64,000 bases of DNA. Origin: Coffea arabica (taxonomy: Eukaryota; Streptophyta; Magnoliopsida; Gentianales; Rubiaceae). A program made the translations under genes and the position numbers. This document shows positions 1-12,599 of the stretch, one piece after another. Positions within the stretch are counted from its first letter, which is position 1; the number at the start of each line of letters is the position of its first letter. The notes under the pieces were generated by a model. The model ran no database searches, had not been told where the DNA came from, and saw nothing but the letters and a program-made list of their open reading frames with translations. The stretch is from NCBI RefSeq assembly GCF_036785885.1, contig NC_092310.1, positions 7,254,001 through 7,318,000 of the forward strand. Direction: 5' to 3'.

Positions 1-64
1 TGCTTATGACTCGGGCATATTTTACAGGTCTGAGTTTGTTTTTGCAAGATTTTATTCTTTCAAA

Positions 65-3000
65 ATGGCAGTAGCTGCAGCTTGCAGCTTGCAGTTTACT
101 GCAGCTAGACCTTCTATTATCCCGGCTCGAAGAGTTTTGGGGCAAGCTGTTGGCCACGTTGGTTCAGACCCTAATGCAGCATCGTGGATTAAACTTTCAA
201 GTGCTTGTCATACATCATCTTTACAACCTTTCCAGTGCAACTTCATGTCATCTTCTGCAAAAACTGAGAGAATGGTAACAAAGGCAATGTCTGAGGCTGG
301 AGAAAAGCAGTCGTCATCGGGTCTATCACTTAACCTAAAAGGTATAAATGTTGTTTTTTCTTCTTTTTATCGGTAATAGTTGGCATATCAGTTGAGCATT
401 TGGAATGTTTATTATCTGTACAAAAGTTGGTATTGAAAGGAAAGAAGATATCTAGAAGATAAATAGTACAAGGGAGGCTCCAAAAGCCAAAAACATTTTG
501 GAAAAGCTTGCTTCTTTGGCCTACATTTTATGGTTAAAACCTTCCAGTGAAGGTATTATACTTGTCGTCCTTAATTAGATAAACCATAATAAGTCTCTAG
601 AGGTTTGACCCAAAAAGTTACCGATCAATATCACCAATTTTTTTTTAATCAGTAGGAAAATGCCCTAGTTTCTTAATCTAGTCTTATGCATACCTTTTCC
701 TAGTTTTTTCTTTTTTTTTTCTTTTGTTTAATGTTTTTGTTCTGCAAAGTATAGAAATCTTAACCAAATTATGCATATGCTGAATACTACCTTTTCATAC
801 CCACTCAGCAAAATATAGTTAATATGTATAATCAATTCTGATAGGAGGAGAGATGAATGGGTAGTTATCGAAATAAGAGGGGTAGTATTTGGCATCTGCC
901 AAATGTGGCACCTAACAATTTCCCTGAAAATTGCATACAGAAATGTAAATTCAGTTTTTACGTTATGTTGCTTTTTGAGATGCTGTGAATAGATCATTTG
1001 GTGTGAATAGGTATGATATATATCTTTGCATTCCTGTGACTTGGATCAGTCTTTCTTTCTTTCCTTTTTTTTTTTTCTTTTTTTTTCCTTTTCTAATGAT
1101 GTGTTGATCGTCTAGAGTCCTCAATGGACTGTAAAGGTGAATTGTAAGGGTCAAAAGTTTTGTTTACCTAACAGAAGTTGATAAAAAGGCTAGCATTTAT
1201 TTATTTGTTAATTTAATTCTTGATAATAGTATGCAGCATGTATCTTATTTAGCTTAAATGGCAAAAACTGTCACCCTAGGCAAAAGAGCATTTATTGCTG
1301 GTGTGGCTGATGACAATGGCTATGGTTGGGCAATTGCAAAATCTCTTGCTGCTGCGGGTGCTGAAATTCTCGTCGGAACCTGGGTTCCTGTAAGTCGGAT
1401 TGACATTTTTCATAGTGTATCAGTGTGCAGTTATTTTAGAAGGTTTCTTAGGCTCTTCATATATGCTATTCAGGCCTTGAACATCTTTGAAACAAGTCTA
1501 CGACGTGGGAAATTTGATGAATCGCGTGTGTAAGATTTGGAGCTTATGTTCTTTTCAGCTCCTTTTTTCTAAATAATCGAGGGTAACACCTTTTCACTTG
1601 ACTATGCTAATGAAGGATTTAATTGCAGGTTGCCAGGTGGTTCTCTAATGGAGATAACAAAAGTTTATCCCCTAGATGCAGTTTATGATAACCGTGAGGA
1701 CGTCCCTGAAGATGTAATTTAAAATTATATGGTGGTCATCTTTAAGTTTGTATGTTGTAATACTTTTTTAAATCTCTATGGTGTTATCTCAATCAGGTAA
1801 AAGCAAACAAGCGGTATGCTGGTTCCAGTAATTGGACTGTCAAGGTACATGATGAGCATCTTGCCACACAAAGAACTCTATGATTTATTTTGATCTTGTG
1901 AACTAATTATGGGTTAGGTCAGATGGTTTCAGATGCCATATTTTCCATTCAAAGAATCTGTATGATATCAATCTAATTTCGTGAACAATTTATCGGTCTA
2001 GCCAAATGGTTTCAGATGCCAGATGCTCAGGGAAAACTTCAAAGTATACAGTGCAAATTCCTGACTGCAGCCTTATTAATTAATTCTCTGCCTCTACAGG
2101 GCCACCATGTTTACGATCACCATTGTCGAATTATTGAGATTCCATCCACTTCATGTTTTGTCCTTGTAAAGAGAAGAAGCAACATATCAAACTGTATTTT
2201 ATTTCATCTCGGCTTCTGTATTAATCGTAAAGTTTTTATCATCCTGTTCTCTGTGTTGGTTTTCTCTGCCTTCTAGAAAGAGGTCAAACATCGGAGTTCC
2301 TTGGTTAGGAATTCTATTTTATGAACTTTCATATCCCTTTGTATTATTGAATTTTTATATCCTTTGTGTAACACATGTTTCAATAGCTATCTTGCTATGT
2401 TATTCTCGTTAAATTGAAAAGAAAAGAAAATAATTATCATTTTTAATGTTCCACAGGAGGTTGCGGAATCTGTGAAAGAGGATTTTGGCAGCATTGATGT
2501 TCTTGTTCACTCCCTGGCTAATGGGCCAGAGGTGAGGAACTTAATGATATTATAAATATGTAACTGTTTGATAGATTACCTGACTGAGTCATACTCCATG
2601 AGTAGGTGACTAAACCTCTGTTGGAGACTTCACGGAAGGGATATCTTGCAGCAATCTCTGCATCTAGCTATTCATATGTTTCTTTGCTGAAGCACTTCCT
2701 TCCAATTATGAAACCAGGCATACTTCTCATGGAGTTCCCTTTTGCTTGACAGCCCTTATTAGTCTTTTGTTACAGTTGTATTAGTTCTTAAGGATATCCC
2801 ATTAAGCACAAGCTTGGCTATTGTTTTGACAGGTGGTTCTTCCATTTCTCTGACATATATTGCTTCTGAGAAGATCATTCCAGGGTATCGATATTTCTTT
2901 CTGGGGCTTTTTTTAAATTTCATAATGAGCCAAGTCTAAAGTTTTAAGATGCACAGATATGGAGGAGGCATGAGCTCGGCAAAGGCAGCTCTTGAAAGTG

Positions 3001-4126
3001 ACACAAGAGTGAGTTGTATGATCCAGTCAGAATTATGCGTCTGTTACTCTGTGATACTTGTAGCTGATTTTTTTGAGGGATGCAGGTACTTGCTTTTGAA
3101 GCTGGAAGGAAGCATAAAGTCAGAGTCAACACAATATCTGCCGGTACTGTGTCCCATTCCCTGCATTATACTTGTACTTAAAAATGGAAGCTAAATTCTG
3201 ATGTTGGCGGTTCTGATAAACAGAATTTAGTAGATTAGGTAGTGGATATGCATTTCTATTCTCCAAATGTTTGAATTGTGACCAGAGGACCCAAGGCTGT
3301 GCCAATAAACTAGAACTAGTTCAGTATCATGTAAAAAGCTGTTTTGATATCCAGGAGAAAAAACTGCTTACTAGGGTACATCGGGATGTGATCATTCGTT
3401 GTGCCACCATTTTTAGTTTATCAAGGCTCCCTTTTTAAAAAAAAAAAAAAAAAAATCAAGTCTCAGTCCAACATATGTTTTTATTTTTTATTATATTTGT
3501 GCAAAATTTTGTTGAGATCCTGCATATTTGCAAGTTCTTTTGGGGAAAATTACCATAAAGAGGGTGGAACCTTTACTGAATTTCTAATAAGGGCAAAAGT
3601 ACACAATTTTTGTGGTGAATCATGACATAAAACAGTTTACGATCACCACAAAAGTGTGTTCTTCACTTGTCTGAACTGAAGCAAAAGTTTTTTGCCCTCT
3701 TTATGAATTTTGATATCTTTGCGTCCCTAATAAACAATACACTTCTATTTTATGCTAACTGAAAATGTTGTTTATCCAGGTCCATTAAGAAGCCGTGCTG
3801 CAAAAGCCATTGGCTTCATCGATATGATGATCGATTATTCACTAGCCAATGCACCTCTCCAGAAAGAATTATCCGCAGGTAAGCCATTGAATGTTCTTCT
3901 GCTGCTAGCGGCATTTGTCCACTTCTGCTTGCAAAATCTAGAATGCTAAACTCAGAGAACAAATAACACAGATGAGGTCGGGAACACGGCTGCTTTCCTA
4001 GCTTCTCCACTGGCATCTGCTATTACCGGTGCTGTAATATACGTGGACAATGGTCTGAATGCAATGGGCGTAGGAGTTGACAGTCCTATATTCAAAGATC
4101 TTGACATTCCAAAGGCAAATGCCTGA
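65..4126 (+). CDS. MOD1: Plastid enoyl-[acyl-carrier-protein] reductase (NADH), 12 exons
   Basis: Catalyses the last step of each elongation cycle of plastid type II fatty acid synthesis, reducing trans-2-enoyl-ACP with NADH. Exons read from splice sites and family similarity: 65-341, 1280-1389, 1474-1529, 1629-1713, 1797-1844, 2457-2531, 2606-2717, 2833-2884, 2957-3008, 3086-3143, 3780-3878, 3972-4126. They total 1179 nt and stay in frame throughout, giving 392 aa, close to the usual ~390 aa of plant enzymes. Residues 1 to about 75 are Ser/Ala/Arg-rich, as in a chloroplast transit peptide. The nucleotide-binding segment with [15 protein letters not shown] follows from about residue 100. The expected catalytic residues are Tyr263, Tyr273 and Lys281 (E. 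coli FabI Tyr146/Tyr156/Lys163 spacing). The protein ends with DNGLNAMGV and a short tail. Intron 7 has a GC donor (2718). A TTTTACAG at 20-27 just before the ATG may be the acceptor of a 5'-UTR intron. The gene looks intact. Confidence 0.95.
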
Positions 4127-5347
4127 AATGATAAATAAGACCAAGGCCTGTTTGTAGATTTGGAGCTTGAAGAATTAGAGTCTCTCTTCAGTTTCTTTTG
4201 TACATTCTTAGGGTCATAACCAACAGTGGGTTGACCACCGGCTTCATCTAAATGTTAGGAGTATTATGCTGAGACTTTTTTCTGATGCAAGTTTTCTCAT
4301 AAGAATTTCTACCTTGCATGGACTCTGTGACAGTGAGAAGATGATTGTTTCTGGTTTTTGTGGATGTAGTAGTTCTCTTGATTCCAGCACAAGAAACATT
4401 AAAACATGGACGATGATCGAAACATCATTTGCTTTAGCACTCCTCTCAAACGGTCTGCTATCCCTCTAGAACTAGATAACTCCTGATTGCACACTTGACT
4501 TCATTAGGTATTTGTCTCGCTTATTAGCACATTGATGAAATCTAAATCAGTAAAAATTGAAACTCTTATTAAATTTGACAGTAATGTTTGAAGTTGAGCT
4601 TCATTTAACTTGCGAAACAGAGTAGATGATAGGCAGGAAAAATTGTGAGAAGTGGAAATGCATATGGTAAGATCAACCATGAGGGAAAAAAATATTAAAG
4701 CAAAGAAATTAAAGGTAGATCACAAAATACACAAGTCTAATGACGAATGGCCAACTTACTTGGGGGTATTTGCCAAAATAAGCCAATATTTATTGAAAAG
4801 TTGTGAAAGTAGTCCAAACTTTTGAATTCTTTTTACAGTAGGGATTCTGCCATTTAAAAGAACGATGTCAAAGTCACCATTTTTAGATAGCTACTTTAAA
4901 GTAGTCTTATTAAAAAGGTGACTTCAGATGACTTGAAAATAAGTAAAGCAAACTAGAGACAAATTATGATTAAAATAAATCATTTAAAGTCGTTTTCTCA
5001 AATAGCGATTTCAAAGTTACCATATGAAATAGTCACTTTAAAATTATCATTTCAAAGTGCAAAATCTCTACTTCGGGAAGAATTTTAAAGTTTGGATTGC
5101 TTTGGAAATCTCCAATATAAATTGGATTATATGGGCAACTCAATTATACCTTCAGCACGAAAAAAATAGAAAGGCATCAGCGCCAATATTTGATCAATAA
5201 TGAGATGGGAACGTCTTTTCGCGATCTATATGTATTGCAAAAGCTTTATACTTTTACAACTTGCTCCATGAAAGCTATTGGACATTCTGTTATAGATCTT
5301 CAAGCTATACATAACATTAAATTAGAACATGTTATGCTTCAACAGGT
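4127..5347. other. ENR 3' flank and spacer with a possible foldback element
   Basis: The first ~400 bp after the stop is probably the 3' UTR of the reductase gene. No convincing coding region follows. About 4765-5115 looks like a degenerate inverted repeat: GTCCAAACTTTTGAATTC near 4814 resembles the reverse complement of sequence near 5077-5105 (AATCCAAACTTTAAAATTC). The centre contains short direct and inverted CACTTTAAA-type motifs. This is compatible with an old MITE, but I found no target-site duplication. Confidence 0.35.
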
Positions 5348-5375
5348 CCCCCCCCCCCCCCCCCCCCCCCCCCCC
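5348..5375. repeat. Uninterrupted C28 homopolymer
   Basis: Twenty-eight consecutive C on +, starting 22 bp past the NSE4 stop codon, followed by AAAACCCCC. On the NSE4 transcript strand it would be a G28 run in the 3' UTR. The run length may be an assembly or sequencing artefact. Confidence 0.9.
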
Positions 5376-5396
5376 AAAACCCCCAATCTGTGTGCG

Positions 5397-8300
5397 TCAG
5401 AGTAGCTTTCTCCTGCACTTTGGGTTGCTGGCCCGACCAGTTTCAGTCATTTCTGGTAGGAGTTGCCGACGTTTTCTTGAAGATTCTCCCATTTCAAATC
5501 CTTTCAATTCACACTTTTCCTGAGATACACCTGGTGGTGGAGGTGTATCTAACAGCAGTTGAACGTTCTTTGTCTCCAACTCTACTTCAAGCTCTTCATC
5601 AGCTGGATCGTCCACATACTTCCTGTGTGGCATGAGCTCTTCACCCCTTGGCACTGAATCCATCATAAGCTGCAGCAGAAATTTGAATCTTCAGGAATGA
5701 AGAACCTCGAAAATTACTAACAATTATAGAAACCAGGCAGAGCTATAAATTTCCATTAGATTTCCAGTTTTGTACCTTCCAATCAGCAAAGTCAAGTCTG
5801 AAAATAAAGTGGCTGTATTTAACCTCCCCGCTCACAACTGAACGGCGAACGGGAGCATTTCTTGGAGCTGGAAAAGAGCAAAAACATAGAAGAAAAGAGT
5901 GAAGCCATTTTCTGAATGTTAAAGAAATGAAACTATTCTAAATCGACAATTTTAGAGGGATTTCTTACAAACTAAATGAGAGCCGTTTTCATCCACCTCC
6001 ATGAAAACCCGACCATCTCTTACTAAGAAAGAGAGTGCAAACAGATTCTCTACCGTTTGAGCAAAGGAATGCCTGTTAAGTATAAGATTGTCAAGCTTAA
6101 CAGGATTATTTCTCTTCAGGGCACCAAACATCACTGCAACAATCATATCATTCTGCGTCTCCTCCTCTGAATTGACCTGTGGCAAGAAAAATAGGTGAAG
6201 TCGAAGCAATTAACTTTCAAAAATTCATGTAGGAGTCCGCGCCAACTTGCTCTGGAAATAAAAGGGAGAAATTTACAAGAAAAACGAGAGTTTTTAACAA
6301 CAATCACTAACATAAATAACACACTTTGTAAATTGATGACTAGGGAGGCAAGAAACCACACCTCCTTTGGTTTTTCCTTCTCGATTAGCCTGCGATGTCT
6401 TCTAACAACTGTACATTTCTGTGGCTTAAACATCAATTCCATGGGCCCAATCCTAAGAAAACAGCAATCAAGTTGAAAGCGGATTAGAACAAATTAAGAC
6501 AAAACAGGAAGAAAAATACAGAGACTTGAGGATTCAACAAGACTTGCATGGTCCGACATCCTATTCCTTGCTTGAAAACATGTGCAGCAGCACGGCCAAT
6601 AGCTTTCCAACTGATTGAATTTGAAGAATTCCCAGATTGTATTCTCTGAGAATCTTCCGCAAACTGTCTTTTTAGTGAAGAAACAAAGTTTGCGGGGGTG
6701 AATGCCCCAAGACCAAGCGATTCAGTCGAGGTGAGCAACGTGGTAGTAAGATTAAGCATAACCTGTGCATCTGCAACTTGCTCCCTTGGTTTAACAACTG
6801 AAGATCAAATAATTAGTGAATTATTACAATGAACTTATGAGCATAGTTACTGATATTCAACTTCACTAGTAGAATTCAGATACTTGAGTTGCATCTGTTG
6901 CAGAAGTGAGGATCTCGTACAGGGGAATTAGGCAACAGCAAACTGGTAAAAGCTGATACCAAGTTCATAATGGCTTTATTAACATGGTGCAAAATAAACA
7001 AAATCTCCACAAAAGGTACTCCATAGATGGTGTATAGTCTAAGCAGCACTTCAAGAATCTGACAACTAAATGTTGAACACAGGATATCATTCTTTTGCAT
7101 CTTTATTATAAATTATTCCTAGTTAAGTGTATCAATCAGAATGAAACCCTGACAATTACCTCAATAAAGTCATAAACATCACAATAATTAAGTCTCGACT
7201 TTCAAACAGTGTTAGCGCAGAAAGTGAATCTGCTTCCAGTAATCTTAGTTCCTGATTTCTTTTCTCACCTCATTTCTTGATGATTACGATGAAGAAAGAT
7301 AAAAAAATCTTGATGAATCAAAACATGCGCATGACCTAGCAAGACATGCCAAGACACAAAACAACATGCTCTTGTAACCATTTTGGTTTCTTGCATTATA
7401 GAAAAATGGCCTCTCTTTGACAGGAGAGTAAATTTGTCCAAAACAACAGCCAGTTACAGTAATACAGGGTGATAATTTTGCAATGCAAGAAAAATAAAAC
7501 TAGTATGATATCTTCGATCTACCCTTAAATCACACGGTAAATTGGTACTATTTTTTTTTTCCCCTTTTGAACTTAGAATAAGGCACTTATAAGCATCAGA
7601 GGCGTTGTTCAATTGATAAGTTACTCGTCTTTTTCCCATTTAAGGAAAAGAAGGGAAGATTGTAATGGCTAGGCAAAGACTTAACGGTCGCATCTTTTTC
7701 CTAAAAATATTAGTTATTTGGCCTCATCTAACCAGAAAACAGTTGATAATTAAAGGATTGCTTAGTCATCAACGAATTATTCACTTAAAACTAAGATCTT
7801 TGACTAAAAAAGAATTCAATTCCCCATCCTGCCAGTCAATTAAAAATCAACATATCTATTAAATACTGAATTTCAATACATTCCACTTTAGAATCTCTAA
7901 CCACTAAAACACAAAAACAAGTCATATGTCCCCTTCCTATCAAGGGGGAACAGGTGGACCTTTCACCTAAATCCTAGTACTTAGTCCTGTTTCTTTGTCT
8001 TATTATGCTTCTTTCGCCTCATAAGTACAATAAAGTACAAACAAGTAATGTGATCAAACTTTTTTGAGATGGGGTCCTAGAAAATCTTACCTTGCTGATG
8101 CAACTTTTCCACATCTTCGAGGATGGTTTTAAACATTGGTGAATCTGCACTTGCTATCTCATCTCTTCCCACTACAAAACAATATTTATACCAAAATCTG
8201 TATCAGACCCACGATTCTTCAAGAGAAAACCCATTACAAATCACAAATTCTTGGACCAAAAAAATGAAAAAAAAAAATTCACCATTAATCCGATTATGTA

Positions 8301-8415
8301 TGGCATGATAACCAGCACGTATTTCCCTGCGAAAGGCCTCAGACTGCCTTCGATCAGTACTATGCTCAGTACTTTGGTCAGTATTTTGATCAACAGAACC
8401 GTCTCTTCTTGTCAT
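5397..8415 (-). CDS. NSE4A: Non-structural maintenance of chromosomes element 4 (SMC5/6 kleisin), 7 exons
   Basis: NSE4 bridges the SMC5 and SMC6 heads in the nuclear SMC5/6 complex, which acts in DNA repair and chromosome stability. Exons on -: 8415-8283, 8171-8091, 6797-6539, 6452-6362, 6176-5969, 5867-5776, 5669-5397. They sum to 1137 nt with consistent phases, giving 378 aa; Arabidopsis NSE4A is ~400 aa. The N-terminal RRQSEAFRREIRAGYHAI segment and the KPREQVADA motif (end of exon 2 into exon 3) match the SMC6-binding region. The C-terminal winged-helix region has SFAQTVENLFALSFLVRDGR (exon 5) and PRNAPVRRSV..YSHFIFRLDFADWK (exon 6). The 3' end of exon 3 was set by phase: a GT at 6538 joins to exon 4 as ..MQVLIGPMEL... 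The last exon (91 codons) is Glu-rich, then basic. The symbol is by family resemblance; plants often have two paralogues (NSE4A/B). Intron 2 (8090-6798) is long with no recognised content. Confidence 0.9.
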
Positions 8416-9386
8416 TGTTTTAGCTTGTCGCGATCACTTTATCCGCTGTATACATAAATACAAATATAGATAACAGAATTATTTATATATTACCCGTATT
8501 AGGTTATTCTTTTCCTGCTAATATTTGGAAACTGTTCATCTCCCACGGCCATTAACATAAATAAATTTCCTAATCTGCAATTTAAATTTTGCTTGTTAGT
8601 CAATTACTAAGACACTAATGCATCATTACGAAGGTGTCGTTTAGGGTTGAAACATTAATAAAGTTAGTGCTGGTTTTAGTTTTAGTTTTTTTTTGTAATA
8701 AAAAAAGAAGTTGGTTTTAGATTTGAAACAGGATTGTGTTATGTTAAAGTTTTAAAGCCCTACTAACTATAAGCGTCTCTTAATTTTTCGATATTAGTTT
8801 TGATAATATCAAAACCAATATAATTTGCTACAAAAATTTTAAGTTAATGATTTTGGCACTCTATAGCTATTTTTTTTTGGGAGCTATGTTGGCATGTATA
8901 GTTATTCTGAACATTCCTCTCTTCTTAAGTGTTTAGATCGTCTAAATGGCTATTTAAAAAAAAAAAAAAAACAACCTAACATCTTAGGCTGTAATATTAA
9001 CCTTGTATAAGAAAACTACTATTGAATTTGTGCAATATTGTTACCTGTATAATGAGGCAATACAAGTATTATGGCTTTTAGTCTCTCCTTTTTTTGGTTA
9101 AAAAGGTTTATATTTGTTGTGCACACAGTAATTCTTTCTTTAAGAACACAGTTCTACAGAGTTCTGCTAATTGCTCCTTTTTTAGGTTCTAAAAGTTTAT
9201 TTTATCAATGCCGCTTCTTCTATTAAATTCGAAAAGTTTACATAAAGTTAAATTTGTTCCATGCCTTTTTGACTTTCTTTTGGCATGTCACTTGAAAATT
9301 TAGCCACTGGATATTTGGTCATTTTCGTTAATGGAAGGGAGAGGCGATGTTTGAACCTAAACTATGGAATGCTCAATTACTTTTAA

Positions 9387-9536
9387 AGGCTGTTTGGGTT
9401 GTTATTTTTTTGAAGATTTTATAAAAAAAAATGTATTATAACGATTTACTGTATATAAACTAAAACGGAGATTGAGAAATGTGTTAATAAGAAATGTAAA
9501 AATTTTTTCTTAAAGAATTGCAATCCAAACAAGGAA
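9387..9536. mobile_element. Possible ~150-bp MITE
   Basis: The left end GGCTGTTTGGGTTGTTATT resembles the reverse complement of the right end (AAGAATTGCAATCCAAACAAGG). T- and A-rich tracts lie inside. No clear target-site duplication, so class and limits are uncertain. Confidence 0.35.
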
Positions 9537-11431
9537 AAATCTTGTTTCGAGCTAGACTAGAAAAACTTGAAACAATCATTTCAAATATTCAAAGAATTGC
9601 AACATATCTGAAAAATTGTACTGTTAAAATCTAGTATAACTCATAAATAGAACATTCCCCAATGGTTATGCTTTTGATGTGGCAAAATAGCAATCATTTA
9701 ACTCAAGATACTCTTTGATTTGTTGGGATATAATTGGGTACTGATCACTCAATTATCTATTTATGACCCATCTAATCTTTTGGTTTGTGATTAGTTTAAA
9801 CTTACTGTACTGTTACGATTAAATTCCTATAGCGAGAGGATTGTTCTTGGCATATAATTGATTGATTTTATAAGAAGGGTTGAAGGCAAGGCAAAGAAAG
9901 AAAAAACATGAAAATTGGTGACGAGGACGGAAGGTTACAAGTGGGTCCAATTGGGTCCTGGGACTCGCACGAATTTTTCAAATTTTGCAAATATAATTGC
10001 GCCACGGAAATGGGGCAGGAACGGTTGTCAGTGACGACCGTTCCTGAAAGTTCACGCCACGTTATGGCCTCAAAAATTTGTGCGGCTCAAATTACAGCAT
10101 GTAACTCGATTTTCAAGTCATGTGTGGGGCTCACAAAAAAGTATTATAAAATTATGTCGTGTGCAAAATAAATTACATCGTGTGAAATGAAAATTACGCG
10201 CAGTGAAAAATGAATACAACTGGCACAAACGGTTGCAGATCTTGTCCTTGGGCTATCCGATTGGGCCCCGCTTAAGAAACTCAAATACCCAACCCAATTA
10301 TTTTGCGCAAGTAGAAATAAAGTGTCAGAATTGACCGCTGTAGATTCCCCCTAAGGCCCTGTTTGGTCCTAGCTGTTTGGTGTGCACAATCAGAGACACA
10401 CGTCAACGCCTCGAGTGTTCACTTTTTTGGGAAGATATATCCAAAATAGGATAATTTCAAAAACCTCCCATGACATTTCTGATACTGATAGTATCACTTG
10501 ACATTCTCGAGTCTTGAAAAATCTCACTTGCATCCCCTACTTTTAGAACATAATATTAAAAAATTTTATTTTGGGAGAGAGAATATGATCTCACTCTAAA
10601 TATTTCCTTTTCTTGTGGCCTCATAATTATCACAACACATTAATTTTATCTCTTAATTTTTGTAAATTTGATTGATGTGGTTATTTAATCAAACTTTAAT
10701 AGTTGATAATGGGGCCGAAAGAACCTTTAATAGTTTTTTGTATCATTAGTTTGGACAAGAAATATATTTAAAATTATAAATAACTTACAATACTCGTAAA
10801 AATAACTTGAAATATTTTACAATAACGAAAATAATTTTTTTACAACAACTTGGAAATAGCACAAACAAGTTTGTATAATTTTCAACATTTTGTATTATTT
10901 TATATTTCACACCATCCATTCGGAAAAAGAATTAGAAAATTAAAAAAAATGTGAACAATGTAGAGAACTGTTTAAATTAATTCAAAACACTTTATAGTAA
11001 AGAAAATAATACTTTTGTAGCTTACAAAATGGGAGTGTTTTTCAAAAACTAGTTTTTCAAATACAATTCCAATTTTTAAAAAGTACTCTAAAAGGTAATC
11101 TAAAAATTAGTTTAAAATTTTATTTTAGAAACTCTTCTACTCTTAAATATCCCAAAATATTTTTTGAAAATAATCCAAAATATAATCTAAAAACTCTGCT
11201 ACAGCAAAATTTTTCAAAAATATCCAAAAAAATAGCTAATCTAAACGGAGCCAAAACCCTCAAACGAGCATTCAAATATCAAATCTTTGTACTTTAAAAA
11301 TGTATTATAATTTGTCCCATTAGAATGAACCATTATGCTTTCCATTTTTATTTTTAAATTATTATTAATATATTCTAGTTTTTGTACTAGAAAGAGAAAG
11401 ACAACAAAGGGGCAAATTTAAATTATGATCT

Positions 11432-11474
11432 ATCTCTCTCTCTCTCTCCCTCCCCCCCTCCCTCCCTCTATCTC
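11432..11474. repeat. CT-rich simple sequence
   Basis: A (TC)n run passes into CCCTCCCCCCCTCCCTCCC and then CTATCTC. Low-complexity DNA with no associated gene. Confidence 0.85.
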
Positions 11475-11959
11475 AAAATATGAGTTTTTTAACATTATAT
11501 TTTAAAATGTGTTGCAAAAGTTTATAAAAGGCTTAAAATAGGGAAGATAAGTAAGATTTTTTAAAGTTCAAAGGTGTCAAATGCTATTATTAGAAACGTG
11601 AAGGGAGGCTTCTAAAATTATCCCATCTAAAATTTAAGGATAAGGTTACGATTAGATTGAGAAATTGCTTTATATCAGAAATATCTTATCGTAACAGCTG
11701 TACCTATATATTAAAAAAAACATTGACAGTTGTACATAAAAAAAAAAGAAACTAACATTTGTATTTATTTATGATTATGGAAATTATAAGAATTTTTTGT
11801 AAACTAATCAAGACTTAGACGTCCTTGCTTCAAATCCACTTTTTCCCTCCTCATTTTTTAAATCTCATCCTTCCCTTGTTAGATTTTTTTTTCTCTTTTA
11901 CAAGGATAGAATTACACTATAACTTTTTCGATTGGTAAAATTGTAAACAGGAATTGATA

Positions 11960-12590
11960 AAAGTCACCAAGCTAGCCTCATCCACCATTAACATAGCCTT
12001 TTATGAGGAATAAATGTAATAGATAAGACTATTTCAGAACAATTTATCAATTTGTGTATAACGCGATACAAACCCCGTTGACGAATCAAAATTCGTGAAC
12101 AACAAACTCGGGACCTTTGGTGATTGACACAAGTTTTGGTAGCAAAATTCCTATATAATCTTGACCCACAATCAAACGAATTAGCGAATTTTAGGAAAGG
12201 TAGTAGGCGCCACAATCAAGGATGATGTCTTGATTGATAAGTCAGACGAACACTCAAGAAAGTGCAAAAGTATTCAAGATTGCTCATAGAGCTAAGAGAG
12301 CTTTCTCTCAAAGTTATTTGTTAGAAAATTATTCGTGTGTATTGATGAAAGAAACAATGGGTTTTATTGTGTCTTTTACATAAGAAATCCTGACTAAACT
12401 TAGACAAACTAAAGCAACAACTTGGACCCTTAAATCCGATCCATAAACCCTACTTGTAGTAGTGGATCCAAGCAACTAAGTTGGTCCGTTTATTAGTTAA
12501 TAATTTAACCCAAAATAATGAACGAGATAATAAGATGGAAGAAATTTGGAAAAATTTGGAAAATTCAAACTTCATTCTCCTTCTTCACAC
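11960..12590 (-). mobile_element. Candidate 3' LTR of the gypsy remnant
   Basis: This stretch lies just downstream (on -) of the gypsy polyprotein remnant. On the minus strand a purine-rich tract, GAAGAAGGAGAATGAAG (about 12570-12586), sits where a polypurine tract should precede a 3' LTR. No matching 5' LTR exists in the window, so LTR identity and ends cannot be confirmed. Confidence 0.35.
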
Positions 12591-12599
12591 ACGACTTGA

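Larger units (their letters stand above)
8416..11959. other. AT-rich intergenic DNA upstream of NSE4, no gene recognised
   Basis: No ORF here resembles a known protein. The 87-aa ORF at 9908-10171 has no family features and lies in the only GC-richer patch (9900-10330). That patch also holds a 10-bp inverted repeat (10016-10025 with 10037-10046). GGCCCTGTTTGG near 10362 and AAACGGAGCC near 11245 resemble TIR-type ends of plant MITEs but do not form a convincing pair. The proximal few hundred bases probably include the NSE4 promoter; I saw no clear TATA box. Confidence 0.5.

Noticed and set aside
1258..1533. ORF starting at ATG 1258 in the reductase gene
   Set aside because: It runs through a splice acceptor and a donor; phase and family similarity show that exon 2 starts at 1280 and ends at 1389.
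4266..4469. ORF just downstream of the reductase stop
   Set aside because: Lies in the likely 3' UTR, short and featureless.
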